Positions 28,914-36,683 of a stretch of DNA of 64,000 nt are shown here, piece by piece; within the stretch, counting starts at the first letter, position 1; every line of letters starts with the position of its first letter. Position numbers and translations under genes: made by a program. The DNA is from Pseudomonas putida (GTDB lineage Bacteria > Pseudomonadota > Gammaproteobacteria > Pseudomonadales > Pseudomonadaceae). Location of the stretch: positions 1,240,001 to 1,304,000 of the forward strand of contig NZ_CP029693.1 in assembly GCF_003228315.1 (NCBI RefSeq), written 5' to 3'. The notes below the pieces were generated by a model. It saw only the letters and a list, made by a program, of their open reading frames with translations. It made no database searches and had not been told where the DNA came from.

Positions 28914-29198
28914 ATGGTTACCCACTTCAAAGTCAGCGGGCACCTGGCCTGCGGTCACAAGGGCAACAACCTCGTTTCGACCCAGGAACTGAACCGGGTC
29001 AAATGCCGCAGCTGTCGAAATACAGACGCCTACAAGGAGGCGCGCAAGACCCAGCGCAACGCCGCACGACGCGCAGCACGCAAGGCCAAAGCCACCCGGA
29101 CGGCGACCGATTGGCGCCAGGCCTGGATCGACCGAATGGTGGCCATGCCAGGGCTGCAAAGACTCCCCCGTGGGTTCGCCGGCCAACCTTTCGTATAA
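28914..29198 (+). CDS. Small protein with a CGH...CRSC zinc-ribbon-like pattern
   Basis: A 94-residue protein. The start is ATG 28914 behind AAGGAG; an ATG 69 bases upstream has no ribosome site. Residues in HLACGHKG and VKCRSCRN could form a Cys/His zinc knuckle, followed by a strongly basic Arg/Lys/Ala helix (KTQRNAARRAARKAKATRTATDW). Nucleic-acid binding is a fair guess. Family not recognised. Confidence 0.7.
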   Translation: MVTHFKVSGHLACGHKGNNLVSTQELNRVKCRSCRNTDAYKEARKTQRNAARRAARKAKATRTATDWRQAWIDRMVAMPGLQRLPRGFAGQPFV

Positions 29199-29266
29199 CC
29201 GATAGTGTCCGGCGACTCAGTGCCTTCGAATGCCCTGGTCGCCGGATGTGTGCCGCACGAACGCCC

Positions 29267-29911
29267 TCAGGCAGGCGGCTGAATGATTTCGCGCAATGAC
29301 ATGCGCTTGAACGTATCGACCAATCCGCGGCCCTCCTGCGGTGTAGAGGAGATTGCCAGGCGTACGGTTGCCTCACCCAAATGCCAGATCAGAAACGCCG
29401 ACTCGCGAACCTTCTGTGCATCGCAATGTGGGTACACCCGCAACATCGCATCGGCCAACAAACCACCTGCACCCCGACTCTCCTCCAGCTCCAGCGCCAG
29501 TAGCTGCTTGTCGGCCTGCATGCCACACCAGATGTCCCGCATCGCAGGCGTCGCCAACACAATCTCGTAGTACTGATCAAGCAAGTCGGAGAACGCCGCT
29601 TGCAGCCCCGCCACATCCACGACAGCTCCCAGGGCCTGTTCGATGCAGCAACGGCATTCGGCGTTGTAGCGCTCAGCCAATGTTTGAATCACAGAGCTTT
29701 TATCGGGGAAGTACTGATACAGCGAGCCGATGGAGATCCCGGAACGTTCGGCGATTTCACTCATTTTCAGCTGATCGCTGCCCTTGGTCGCGATTAAATC
29801 GGTCGCCACGGCGAGGATGCGCTCCTGCCGTTCGCGACTGCGTTGCTGCGTGGGATTGCGTCGCATGGGCTCAACCGGTTGATCAAGTACTTCGCTGGAC
29901 TTCCTGGGCAC
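29267..29911 (-). CDS. TetR-family transcriptional repressor
   Basis: A 214-residue regulator. The helix-turn-helix is at about 33-65 (ILAVATDLIATKGSDQLKMSEIAERSGISIGSLYQYFPDKSSVI); the rest is an all-helical ligand domain. The start is GTG 29911 with GGGAG 8 bases upstream; ATG 29866 would still keep the DNA-binding domain. It diverges from an NmrA-family gene, and matching operator-like sites sit before both genes, implying autorepression plus control of the neighbour. Confidence 0.9.
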   Translation of the reverse strand: MPRKSSEVLDQPVEPMRRNPTQQRSRERQERILAVATDLIATKGSDQLKMSEIAERSGISIGSLYQYFPDKSSVIQTLAERYNAECRCCIEQALGAVVDVAGLQAAFSDLLDQYYEIVLATPAMRDIWCGMQADKQLLALELEESRGAGGLLADAMLRVYPHCDAQKVRESAFLIWHLGEATVRLAISSTPQEGRGLVDTFKRMSLREIIQPPA

Positions 29912-29933
29912 GACTTTGCTCCCCGATTTGAAA

Positions 29934-29950
29934 ACGTGACATTGACTCAC
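29934..29950. promoter_or_regulatory. Putative TetR operator, copy 1 (before the regulator)
   Basis: ACGTGACATTGACTCAC, 23 bases upstream of the regulator start. It shares ACGTGA-N5-ACTCAC with copy 2. Confidence 0.65.
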
Positions 29951-30050
29951 CTTAGCACCCACTTTCACTGCGCCCAATAGCCCATGTCCATCCGTCGGGT
30001 TTCTCCCGACGTGGTTTGACGACAAAACATGAGGAACTATCATCTTTTAA

Positions 30051-30067
30051 ACGTGAGCATTACTCAC
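30051..30067. promoter_or_regulatory. Putative TetR operator, copy 2 (before the NmrA-family gene)
   Basis: ACGTGAGCATTACTCAC, containing the inverted pair GTGAG/CTCAC around CATTA. It lies just upstream of the AAGGAG ribosome site of the NmrA-family gene, so binding would block its promoter or early transcription. Confidence 0.7.
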
Positions 30068-30089
30068 ATTAACCAAGGAGATGAACTCG

Positions 30090-30926
30090 ATGAACAGCAA
30101 TCAACAAACGATCCTGGTTCTCGGCGCCACGGGTAAAACCGGACGGCGTATCGCTCAGCAGCTCGAAGCAGGAGGTCAATCCGTGCGACTGGGCTCCCGT
30201 GGAGCCACCCCGCCCTTTGACTGGGAGGATCGCTCAACATGGCCCGCAGCCCTTGATGGCGTCCAGGCCGCGTACATCTCCTTTCAACCGGACCTCGCCG
30301 TACCCGGCGCCGTCGAGACAGTCCAGGCATTCACCCAACTGGCGGTCGAAAGTGGAGTCGACAAGCTGGTGCTGCTATCGGGTCGTGGAGAAGCAGAAGC
30401 GGAACAGGCTGAACGCATCGTGCAGAACAGTGGCGTTGACTGGACCATCCTGCGGGCCAGCTGGTTTTGCCAGAACTTCAGTGAAGGGCACTTCCTTGAG
30501 CCGATCCTGCAAGGGGAACTGGTGTTGCCTGTCGGTGATGTTGCCGAGCCTTTCGTCGACGTGGAGGACATCGCCGAAATCGCTGTCGCTGCGCTGACCC
30601 AACCCGGCCACAGCGGCCAACTGTACGAACTGACCGGCCCTCGTGCGTTGACCTTTGCAGAGGCTGTCACCGAGATCGCCCGCGTGGCGAAGCGCGATAT
30701 TGCTTTCGTCACCGTGCCGGCAGACACCTATCGACACGAACTGGTACAGGCGCAATTGCCATCCGAGGTGATTGATCTGGTGCTGTATCTGTTTACGACG
30801 GTACTCGATGGACGCAACACGCTTATTGGCGATGGCGTGCAACGGGCGCTGGGGCGCCCAGCGCGAAGCTTTACCGAATATGTCCAGCGCACCGCAACGA
30901 CAGGGATCTGGAGCCAGCAGTCCTGA
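30090..30926 (+). CDS. NmrA-family NAD(P)-binding protein
   Basis: A 278-residue atypical short-chain dehydrogenase. The Rossmann motif TILVLGATGKTGRRIAQQL is at the start; DKLVLLSGRGE and WTILRASWFCQNFSEGH follow, without the catalytic YxxxK of true SDRs. The start is ATG 30090, about 10 bases after AAGGAG; the ATG at 30081 is too close to it. Relatives act as redox sensors or quinone reductases. The divergent TetR gene is its probable regulator. Confidence 0.87.
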   Translation: MNSNQQTILVLGATGKTGRRIAQQLEAGGQSVRLGSRGATPPFDWEDRSTWPAALDGVQAAYISFQPDLAVPGAVETVQAFTQLAVESGVDKLVLLSGRGEAEAEQAERIVQNSGVDWTILRASWFCQNFSEGHFLEPILQGELVLPVGDVAEPFVDVEDIAEIAVAALTQPGHSGQLYELTGPRALTFAEAVTEIARVAKRDIAFVTVPADTYRHELVQAQLPSEVIDLVLYLFTTVLDGRNTLIGDGVQRALGRPARSFTEYVQRTATTGIWSQQS

Positions 30927-31028
30927 GTGCCGACGGGCTGCATGGCAACACCCGGCTTCCTCGACTAGGGTCTGTCTCGTATTGAACTGCGGCGCCTTTA
31001 TTGGCAGGAGCCTGATAAGGAGGAAGCG

Positions 31029-31229
31029 ATGTCATCCATTCGTAATGCCGAACAAACTTATCGCCAGTGGTCCAGCCCGATCCTGCTGGAACTGAAGGAG
31101 AGAGAGCATCAACTCGACCCGATGGATCGCGAAGCATTGCAAAACATTCTGCTGGAACGCCGGCTGATCAACAGCGGCAACCCTGACGGCAATGACCGGC
31201 GCAAGGCCGGGCTGGGCAAACACGCCTGA
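31029..31229 (+). CDS. Conserved small protein (66 aa)
   Basis: A charged, probably helical protein (SSIRNAEQTYRQWSSPILLELKEREHQLDPMDREALQNILLERR). It has an AAGGAGG ribosome site just upstream. A degenerate REP follows. Function unknown. Confidence 0.68.
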   Translation: MSSIRNAEQTYRQWSSPILLELKEREHQLDPMDREALQNILLERRLINSGNPDGNDRRKAGLGKHA

Positions 31230-31241
31230 CTCAACTCTGCA

Positions 31242-31343
31242 TGCAGGGACGAGCCTGCTCGCGATGGACCGCAACGATAATGCTTCCGCGTCCGGATAAA
31301 CGCGGTGTTATCGCAATCATCGCGAGCAAACTCGTTCCTGCAG
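31242..31343. repeat. REP doublet 8 (diverged)
   Basis: Arms at 31242-31267 and about 31318-31343 keep CGAGCCTGCTCGCGATGG on the left, but the right arm has drifted (GAGCAAACTCGTTCCTGCAG). It lies between two host genes near the prophage border. Confidence 0.8.
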
Positions 31344-31479
31344 TTTCTATATCCCCCGCATGCGTGGTGTCTGGCACCTTGCCTGAAACATATCCAGTAA
31401 CCCTATTCCCGCGTCCTGAGCTAGTATTTCCACTCTAAAACAGAATCGAACGATCTCCTCTTTCCTCTTTCAAGAGTAC

Positions 31480-31929
31480 GTGAACGTGAAAGGCAGATTG
31501 ATTGGCGCTGCTGTGGTCGTGACCTGTGTGGGTGCCCTGGCTTACGGATTGAGTACCTGGCAGGACAGCAAGAATCGGCGACAGGATGAGCTGTGCCATG
31601 TAGCCCAGGAGCATCTCAAAGGTGTAGAGATCCAGGCCAGGGCCATGGCCGCCGGATTGTCTGTCGAAGGGTACGCCGAAGCAGAAAAGGCCGAAGTGGG
31701 CAAACTCATCCACGCCCTGGATACCGCCAACACCAAGGAAGAGGTGGAGGCCGTCATTTCTGAACACTCCGCCACTGTCGAAGCCAAGGTGGCGGCAACG
31801 GATGCAGAAGTGAAGTCACGAGGCGAGCAACCCTTCCTGGGTCAACAACGCAAAGAGCAGCGCATCACCACCGACGTCAAACAGGAAATCCAGCGCGCCG
31901 AGAAGGCTGTCAGCACGGCATGTGAGTAA
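31480..31929 (+). CDS. Membrane-anchored protein of unknown function
   Basis: A 149-residue protein starting at GTG 31480. One N-terminal membrane anchor (RLIGAAVVVTCVGALAYGL) is followed by a soluble region rich in Ala, Glu and Lys, likely helical, with Cys in DELCHVAQ and a terminal Cys in STACE. This is the last host gene before the prophage. Not recognised. Confidence 0.7.
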   Translation: MNVKGRLIGAAVVVTCVGALAYGLSTWQDSKNRRQDELCHVAQEHLKGVEIQARAMAAGLSVEGYAEAEKAEVGKLIHALDTANTKEEVEAVISEHSATVEAKVAATDAEVKSRGEQPFLGQQRKEQRITTDVKQEIQRAEKAVSTACE

Positions 31930-32048
31930 TGTGTGCCCGGGGCTGGCACTGCGATTTACTGGATTGTTTGCGGAGCAACTTAAAAATTGCGGACCAGAAA
32001 CGAACAAGGGTTTGCATCAGCTTTCGCTCGCAAACCCTTGATTTTAGA

Positions 32049-32106
32049 TGGTGCCCGAAGCCGGAATCGAACCGGCACGCCCTTACGAGCGGGGGATTTT
32101 AAGTCC
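32049..32106 (-). other. attL: 3' fragment of tRNA-Leu(UAA)
   Basis: On the minus strand, from 32106 to 32049, the sequence runs from part of the anticodon stem (GGA) through loop CTTAAAA (anticodon TAA), stem TCCCC, a long class II variable arm, T arm GCCGG-TTCGATT-CCGGC, acceptor strand TTCGGGC, base A and CCA. Upstream of GGA nothing resembles a D arm or the expected 5' acceptor GCCCGAA. Phages that use tRNA genes restore the tRNA at one end and leave such a 3' remnant at the other. The orientation places the intact tRNA at the right end, outside the window. Confidence 0.88.
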
Positions 32107-32311
32107 GAGCATAAACCTTTATATTTCAATACTTTAGATTGATTTTATTTCCTCAAATCGCTGATTTCTATAGCGCTGGCGGCCGCGTAGTTCGACCACC
32201 TTACTCAGAATTGCGGAACAAAATTTCGTGATTCATCAGTTCCCTCGACAGAACAAAAGTCTCGCAAATGGAATCCTCCATATGCGGCTCTAGACTATTA
32301 CTACCCTAAAT
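32107..32311. other. AT-rich prophage border without a gene
   Basis: These 205 bases between the tRNA fragment and the protease gene stop carry short stop-rich frames only. I see no terminator with a convincing stem and no recombinase sites that I can name. The base composition is clearly more AT-rich than the host side. Confidence 0.5.
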
Positions 32312-33166
32312 CTAATTCGCCTTACGGGGATGTTGAGCCAAGAAGGCGTCAATCGTTTCGACAACGGTATGCGCCTTAAAAACGACACCCAAATCGATCA
32401 TTTCTTGCTGTTGAGCCATGGGTTTCGAATGGGTAGGAATCGGAATTGCTACAATCTCGTTCAAATGTGTGCGGAAAAAAACTGCGGCTACGACCCCCAA
32501 AAAATATAACCGGCTGCCAGCAATCAAACCTCCCGCTTTATCAGGATATGACCCTTGATTGAAAAGAAATACTGGACTGCCACTCGATCCTCCGAATACT
32601 GATGCATCAATGAGGAAGCGAGGAGTTTGCTCGAAGTCAACTGTAATAGGAGTAGCCGTTGTCCCTTGTCTCATAACAGGCAAGAGATTTTTGCTATCCC
32701 AGATACCATTCGGATATCCGATAAAAGTCACCGACTCCATAGCATCAAGCGAACGTTTTTGTTCTTCGGTCGGAATAAGCTCTGAACCTATGCAGCGGAC
32801 AAATGGTATGACTCCATGATGGTCGTGCATAAAGCTCAAAAAAGGGTGTAAGTCACAAATCGCAATATCCACCTCTGGATCCGGGTGACCGAACCAGATA
32901 CCGGCCCAATCAGCCTCGCTGATTTCTAAATTGAAACCATCACCCAAGCTAGGTTGCCCATCATCTTTTTGTCTTATGAAGGTAACTCGCCCACCCTTCT
33001 GACCAAAAACCACATGTTTGTTCGTGACGATGAAGGCTCTTTTTTGTCCATCAACCATGAGATCGAAGAAAAAACCTGTTCCTGAACCATGGCCACCGCC
33101 AGGTGCATTAGTGTCGATTCGTATCGTTGTGAAATATAACTGTTCAGCAAGGGTATGCACTTGCAT
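32312..33166 (-). CDS. Trypsin-like serine protease (accessory prophage gene)
   Basis: A 284-residue protein without signal peptide, so probably cytosolic. It has the chymotrypsin-fold triad: His in FIVTNKHVVFG (about 51), Asp in EVDIAICDL (about 100) and Ser in FGGSSGSPVFL (about 194). Glycine-rich GGGHGSGTGFFF precedes the His. It lacks PDZ or DegP features. The gene is AT-richer than the host and lies with a DUF5677-like gene at the extreme left of the prophage, a place where phages carry defence or lysogenic-conversion genes. The target is unknown. Confidence 0.82.
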   Translation of the reverse strand: MQVHTLAEQLYFTTIRIDTNAPGGGHGSGTGFFFDLMVDGQKRAFIVTNKHVVFGQKGGRVTFIRQKDDGQPSLGDGFNLEISEADWAGIWFGHPDPEVDIAICDLHPFLSFMHDHHGVIPFVRCIGSELIPTEEQKRSLDAMESVTFIGYPNGIWDSKNLLPVMRQGTTATPITVDFEQTPRFLIDASVFGGSSGSPVFLFNQGSYPDKAGGLIAGSRLYFLGVVAAVFFRTHLNEIVAIPIPTHSKPMAQQQEMIDLGVVFKAHTVVETIDAFLAQHPRKAN

Positions 33167-33375
33167 CGATGGGGCTCCAGTCTTGGTAAGTGGGCGTTTC
33201 TGTTAGCTCTCATTGGATGATACCCCATACGTTCCCTACGAAATCGAACACAAGCGAATGTCTCGCCACTCCGAACAGACTGGAAACTGTCAAGTACTAT
33301 GCGAGCATGCTCGAGGATGACATACGCAAAGCTCCACCCTCCTTCAGTCAAGGTAGCGGAGCTCTGTTGTCCATT

Positions 33376-34110
33376 TCACCCCACACGTTTGGAAAGAATA
33401 TCTGCCCACTTCGAATTCATTTCCGCAAAAACCGAAGCGAAATGGTTGTCAGGAAATTTGATAATTTTGCCGAATTGTTCAGTGGCATCCATTAGTACCA
33501 TCAACGAGGTGGAGATAACTGCCTCTACAAACTCCGGGGAATCAGCCCGCTTATAAATCATGCTTTTTTCACTCTGATGCCGGAACGCCAATGCAACCAG
33601 ATCATTATGCGAGAAAGCGCAAAGCATCGAGTAAGGCACCACCAAATGGCCTAGCCCCGCAGCTCCTATATCGTCGCTTATTCTCCTGGGTTTGAGGCCA
33701 GCTGCGCGAAAAACCTCACACTCGGAAAGACAAACATCGTCCCTTTCCTTAATTGACAACTTCAGTTCTTCAGGAATATGAGGGTCAGCAAGTATCCCCT
33801 TGCAAACGCGTCGCTCGCCTTTTAATTTTTCATATCGCATCTGATCAACATAGGTGCTACTCGTTTCAAGCATCTTCATGGCTACTAGAGCCTCGATCAT
33901 TGATCTTGCATGCGTGGCTGCATGGGTAATCATTTGTGCATTCGCTAATCGCAGCACTGCCTCAAATTGCTCGGCAATCGTTAGTACAAGACTAACCCGC
34001 AACCGATCCGGGGAAGCTACTGTTGCGTGCGAGCAAAAAATCAGACTTTGAAGACCGTCAAGTATTTGCTCGGCCGTTTTGAGAAGCTGTGCGATCGTAG
34101 TTGTAATCAT
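33376..34110 (-). CDS. DUF5677-like helical protein (accessory prophage gene)
   Basis: A 244-residue protein, nearly all helical by appearance. The stretch ATHARSMIEALVAMKMLETS followed later by YSMLCAFSHNDLVALAF resembles the DUF5677 pattern of a central R-x-x-x-E helix and a late S/H motif, which recalls HEPN-type folds. It is transcribed toward the protease gene with a 209-base gap and is AT-rich. A toxin-like RNase or structural partner role is conceivable but unproven. I am fairly unsure of the family. Confidence 0.6.
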   Translation of the reverse strand: MITTTIAQLLKTAEQILDGLQSLIFCSHATVASPDRLRVSLVLTIAEQFEAVLRLANAQMITHAATHARSMIEALVAMKMLETSSTYVDQMRYEKLKGERRVCKGILADPHIPEELKLSIKERDDVCLSECEVFRAAGLKPRRISDDIGAAGLGHLVVPYSMLCAFSHNDLVALAFRHQSEKSMIYKRADSPEFVEAVISTSLMVLMDATEQFGKIIKFPDNHFASVFAEMNSKWADILSKRVG

Positions 34111-34140
34111 CTGTTCTCCATTAGTGGGTTCATCCTCAGG

Positions 34141-34935
34141 TCAAAATAAACTGCCTAGCGCGTTAGGCGTCCAATTCATTATTACTAGCTCACCACTTAT
34201 CTCAGACTTTCCGTGCCGATGGTTGCTGTTGGTGTAACGGATATCCAGTGTTTCAAAGTAAAAACCTTCGAAAACACGTCGGATGTCCGGGTGATCGTTG
34301 ATGCTGACCATCACCTTGCCTTTGCAACGGCGCATAAAATCGGCCATTCGCTCATAGTTCTCATACGGAAAATCAACGCCATAGCCAGCAGTTTGCCAAT
34401 AAGGCGGGTCCATGTAGTGAAAAGTATGGGCGCGATCATAGCGCTCTGCACATTCAAGCCAAGGCAGGTTTTCGACGTAGGTGCCAGATAGCCGTTGCCA
34501 GGCGGCGGAGAGGTTTTCCTCGATCCGCAGCAGGTTGATGGCCGGGCCTGTGGTAGCGGTACCGAACGTCTGCCCGGAGACCTTACCGGCGAAGGCATGG
34601 TGCTGCAGGTAGAAGAATCGAGCGGCGCGTTGGATGTCGGTAAGGGTTTCGGGGCGGGTCATTTTCTGCCATTCGAACACCTGGCGTGAACTGAGCGCCC
34701 ATTTGAACTGGCGCACGAACTCTTCGAGGTGGTTTTGCACGACGCGGTACAGCGTGACCAGATCGCCATTGATGTCGTTGAGAACTTCGACAGGCGATGG
34801 CTGGGGTCGCATGAAGTAGAGCGCGGCGCCGCCGGCGAAGACTTCGACGTAGCATTCGTGAGGCGGAAAAAGTGGGATGAGGCGATCGGCTAGGCGGCGT
34901 TTACCGCCCATCCAAGGGATGATGGGTGTGGACAT
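34141..34935 (-). CDS. DNA adenine methylase (D12 class)
   Basis: A 264-residue N6-adenine methyltransferase. The AdoMet motif PIIPWMGGKRRLADRLIPLFP is at the start, the FAGGAALYF segment follows, and the catalytic DPPY is in FHYMDPPYWQTAGY (about 175). The start is ATG 34935; a TTG nine bases upstream is possible. No restriction enzyme is adjacent, so it may protect phage DNA or alter regulation. A LexA-type box lies 18 bases upstream, so expression probably rises on prophage induction. Confidence 0.9.
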   Translation of the reverse strand: MSTPIIPWMGGKRRLADRLIPLFPPHECYVEVFAGGAALYFMRPQPSPVEVLNDINGDLVTLYRVVQNHLEEFVRQFKWALSSRQVFEWQKMTRPETLTDIQRAARFFYLQHHAFAGKVSGQTFGTATTGPAINLLRIEENLSAAWQRLSGTYVENLPWLECAERYDRAHTFHYMDPPYWQTAGYGVDFPYENYERMADFMRRCKGKVMVSINDHPDIRRVFEGFYFETLDIRYTNSNHRHGKSEISGELVIMNWTPNALGSLF

Positions 34936-34952
34936 AGAAAGCAAGACCTTTA

Positions 34953-34968
34953 CTGTATATATAAACAG
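34953..34968. promoter_or_regulatory. LexA (SOS) box
   Basis: CTGTATATATAAACAG differs by one base from the ideal CTGTATATATATACAG and is flanked by TA on the left as in the 20-base consensus. It overlaps the presumed promoter of the methylase gene. It could also control a rightward transcript. Confidence 0.85.
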
Positions 34969-35041
34969 GTGCTAGGCTCGCCGCGCTTTGTGCACGGAGC
35001 AAGAGCCTTGGCTGGACTTGCAGGGACGTTCTGCGGGTACG

Positions 35042-35092
35042 GCGGCCGGTCTGGATGTTGACGCATCCAATCCGGTCGCTCTTTTAATTTCG
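35042..35092 (+). terminator. Long imperfect hairpin followed by a T-rich tract
   Basis: GCGGCCGGTCTGGATG (35042-35057) pairs with CATCCAATCCGGTCGC (35064-35079) with three mismatches around a short loop. TCTTTTAATTT follows. It would end a rightward transcript starting near the LexA box, although no open frame lies between them. Confidence 0.6.
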
Positions 35093-35206
35093 AGCGTTGC
35101 AGCTGAATAGGTCAGCGCGAGTAGCCCAGCACTTCGTCGACTCAACCTCGCTTCTCCGTCTCCCCTCGACTACTGTACAAAAAAACAGCATCGATTAGGC
35201 CCGGTC

Positions 35207-35551
35207 ATGGACCCATACGAAATTGAAGATACCAGCGACTGGTTTGGCAGTCCGACACCGCTCGAAACCTGCCGACACCAGCTCCGGATGTATGAGAACG
35301 AATTCGACGAACTGAACCTTCTTCTACGTGAGGCGCGAGAGAAAATCTTCAAATTGGTTGAAATGCATACAGAAGCCATCCAGCAACGCGACGAGGCCAT
35401 GGCAAACCTACGCTCGCGATCCGGAGAGGCCGCAAACCTCCGCAAGGAGATTTACGACCTCAAGATCTCAGAGAGATTTCATGAGCGAGAGGCTCGAAAA
35501 TTTCAAGAGTTGCTCGCCGGTCAAGTAGATGAATCTAAAAACGCCAACTAA
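35207..35551 (+). CDS. Coiled-coil protein (accessory prophage gene)
   Basis: A 114-residue, highly charged protein with continuous heptad character from about residue 25 to 105 (TCRHQLRMYENEFDELNLLLREAREKIFKLVEMHTEAIQQRDEAMANLRS). No signal or membrane segment. It is one of only two rightward genes in the visible prophage and is followed after 38 bases by a membrane-protein gene. Function unknown. Confidence 0.72.
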   Translation: MDPYEIEDTSDWFGSPTPLETCRHQLRMYENEFDELNLLLREAREKIFKLVEMHTEAIQQRDEAMANLRSRSGEAANLRKEIYDLKISERFHEREARKFQELLAGQVDESKNAN

Positions 35552-35589
35552 TCTTATAAAAAATTTAGTGCCTTTAGCAGGAATTACCA

Positions 35590-36159
35590 ATGAGTGTTAA
35601 AGCATTTGCAGCACAGCTCTTAAATTCCATAAAAGAAATCAGAGTCAACAGCGAAAGCATTCCTTGTGACAACCTGATTAACTATCTTGAACAGGTTGTG
35701 GCAAGTGCACCAGGAGACATGACCCCCGATCAAATCGAACATCTAAAGGCGCAACTCCAGATCATGGTTGAACAAACGAAAAACAATCATGCTTCTCAGC
35801 TTGAGATGTTTCGCACTGTCATTCAATCCGGTCAAAATGCGGTTAAGACGGCTCTACTCATGAACGGAGGAGCATCCGTCGCGCTTCTTGCGTTTATTGG
35901 AAAGCTAACTGAAGCCCAGCAAATCCGGATACCCGTTTTTGCCGAAGCCTTAACATTTTTTGTAATTGGTGTATTCGCGATAGTTGTAACAGCAGGTATG
36001 ACTTATTTGAGCCAATGGTTTTATGCAGCATCAGAACAATGGAAGCGAAAAACCGGCTTTGCGTTCAATATAATATCCATTGTGCTTGGCTTATCATCTT
36101 ATGGTTTTTTTGTTTGGGGAATGCGGAAAGCTTATCTCGCATTTCTGGGCTTTGCATAA
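35590..36159 (+). CDS. Membrane protein of unknown function (accessory prophage gene)
   Basis: A 189-residue protein. The first ~80 residues are soluble and helical; hydrophobic segments follow at about 92-108, 115-142 and 158-178, the last leading to a short tail. The codon use is AT-rich compared with the late genes. It forms a rightward pair with the coiled-coil gene, opposite to the phage late unit, so it has its own promoter and may be expressed in the lysogen. Superinfection exclusion or abortive infection is possible, not shown. Confidence 0.7.
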   Translation: MSVKAFAAQLLNSIKEIRVNSESIPCDNLINYLEQVVASAPGDMTPDQIEHLKAQLQIMVEQTKNNHASQLEMFRTVIQSGQNAVKTALLMNGGASVALLAFIGKLTEAQQIRIPVFAEALTFFVIGVFAIVVTAGMTYLSQWFYAASEQWKRKTGFAFNIISIVLGLSSYGFFVWGMRKAYLAFLGFA

Positions 36160-36170
36160 GTAAGATCACT

Positions 36171-36683
36171 TCATTTGGCGGTCAATATTTCACGCACATA
36201 TGCTTGGCAGGCTGCCAACGCAATCAATCCTCGATCGCCTTCACCGGTGATGCCGACAATTCGTTGAGCATGCGCTGGGTCAAGTTCGGCTCGTACGGCG
36301 CCATGATCCACGCCGCCGGCGCCGGGGGTGGCAGGCACTGAACAGCCACCGGCTGAACCTTGGTCAATGAGGACTGACAGCCGCAGATCAGCAGTGGCAA
36401 GGCGATCGCGCAGGCGAGCCTGGTCTTTTTCAGCATTGGTCAATTTCTCGAAGTGAGTTTTCTCGTTGGTCGACAGCTTCTGCTCGAGCACCAGGCGTTT
36501 GTCTTGCTCGGTTTTCTGCGCTGCGGATCCGACCATCGCCAGCTGGTTAAGGGTTTCGGTGTGCAGGCGTGATTGCTCGGCGAGTTGCACGGTGTAGCGC
36601 CAGTCCTGAAACTGCCAAGCACTGGCGGAGCCAATCAGTACCAGCATCAGCGCACCGATCACCTTCCACGGTGCGGCAATCAT
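36171..36683 (-). CDS. Rz-like inner-membrane spanin
   Basis: A 170-residue i-spanin. An N-terminal membrane anchor (VIGALMLVLIGSASAWQF) is followed by a periplasmic coiled coil rich in Gln, Glu, Lys and Arg (about 30-105). It disrupts the outer membrane with its Rz1 partner after endolysin action. Its ATG overlaps the endolysin stop by four bases, and an Rz1 gene is nested within it in another frame. Confidence 0.88.
   Translation of the reverse strand: MIAAPWKVIGALMLVLIGSASAWQFQDWRYTVQLAEQSRLHTETLNQLAMVGSAAQKTEQDKRLVLEQKLSTNEKTHFEKLTNAEKDQARLRDRLATADLRLSVLIDQGSAGGCSVPATPGAGGVDHGAVRAELDPAHAQRIVGITGEGDRGLIALAACQAYVREILTAK
36224..36436 (-). CDS. Rz1-like outer-membrane lipoprotein spanin, nested in Rz
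   Basis: A 70-residue lipoprotein encoded entirely inside the Rz gene in a different frame. The signal MLKKTRLACAIALPLLICGC ends in a lipobox (LICGC, lipidated Cys at 20). The mature part is short and Pro-rich (VQCLPPPAPAAW), as in other o-spanins. The nesting and frame choice follow the lambda Rz/Rz1 pattern. Confidence 0.88.
   Translation of the reverse strand: MLKKTRLACAIALPLLICGCQSSLTKVQPVAVQCLPPPAPAAWIMAPYEPNLTQRMLNELSASPVKAIED

Noticed and set aside
32049..32106. An intact tRNA-Leu gene
   Set aside because: Only the 3' part is present. No D arm or 5' acceptor strand can be found upstream on the minus strand.
32974..33351. 125-residue minus-strand frame between the accessory genes
   Set aside because: It overlaps the start of the protease gene in another frame and has no ribosome site or known motif.
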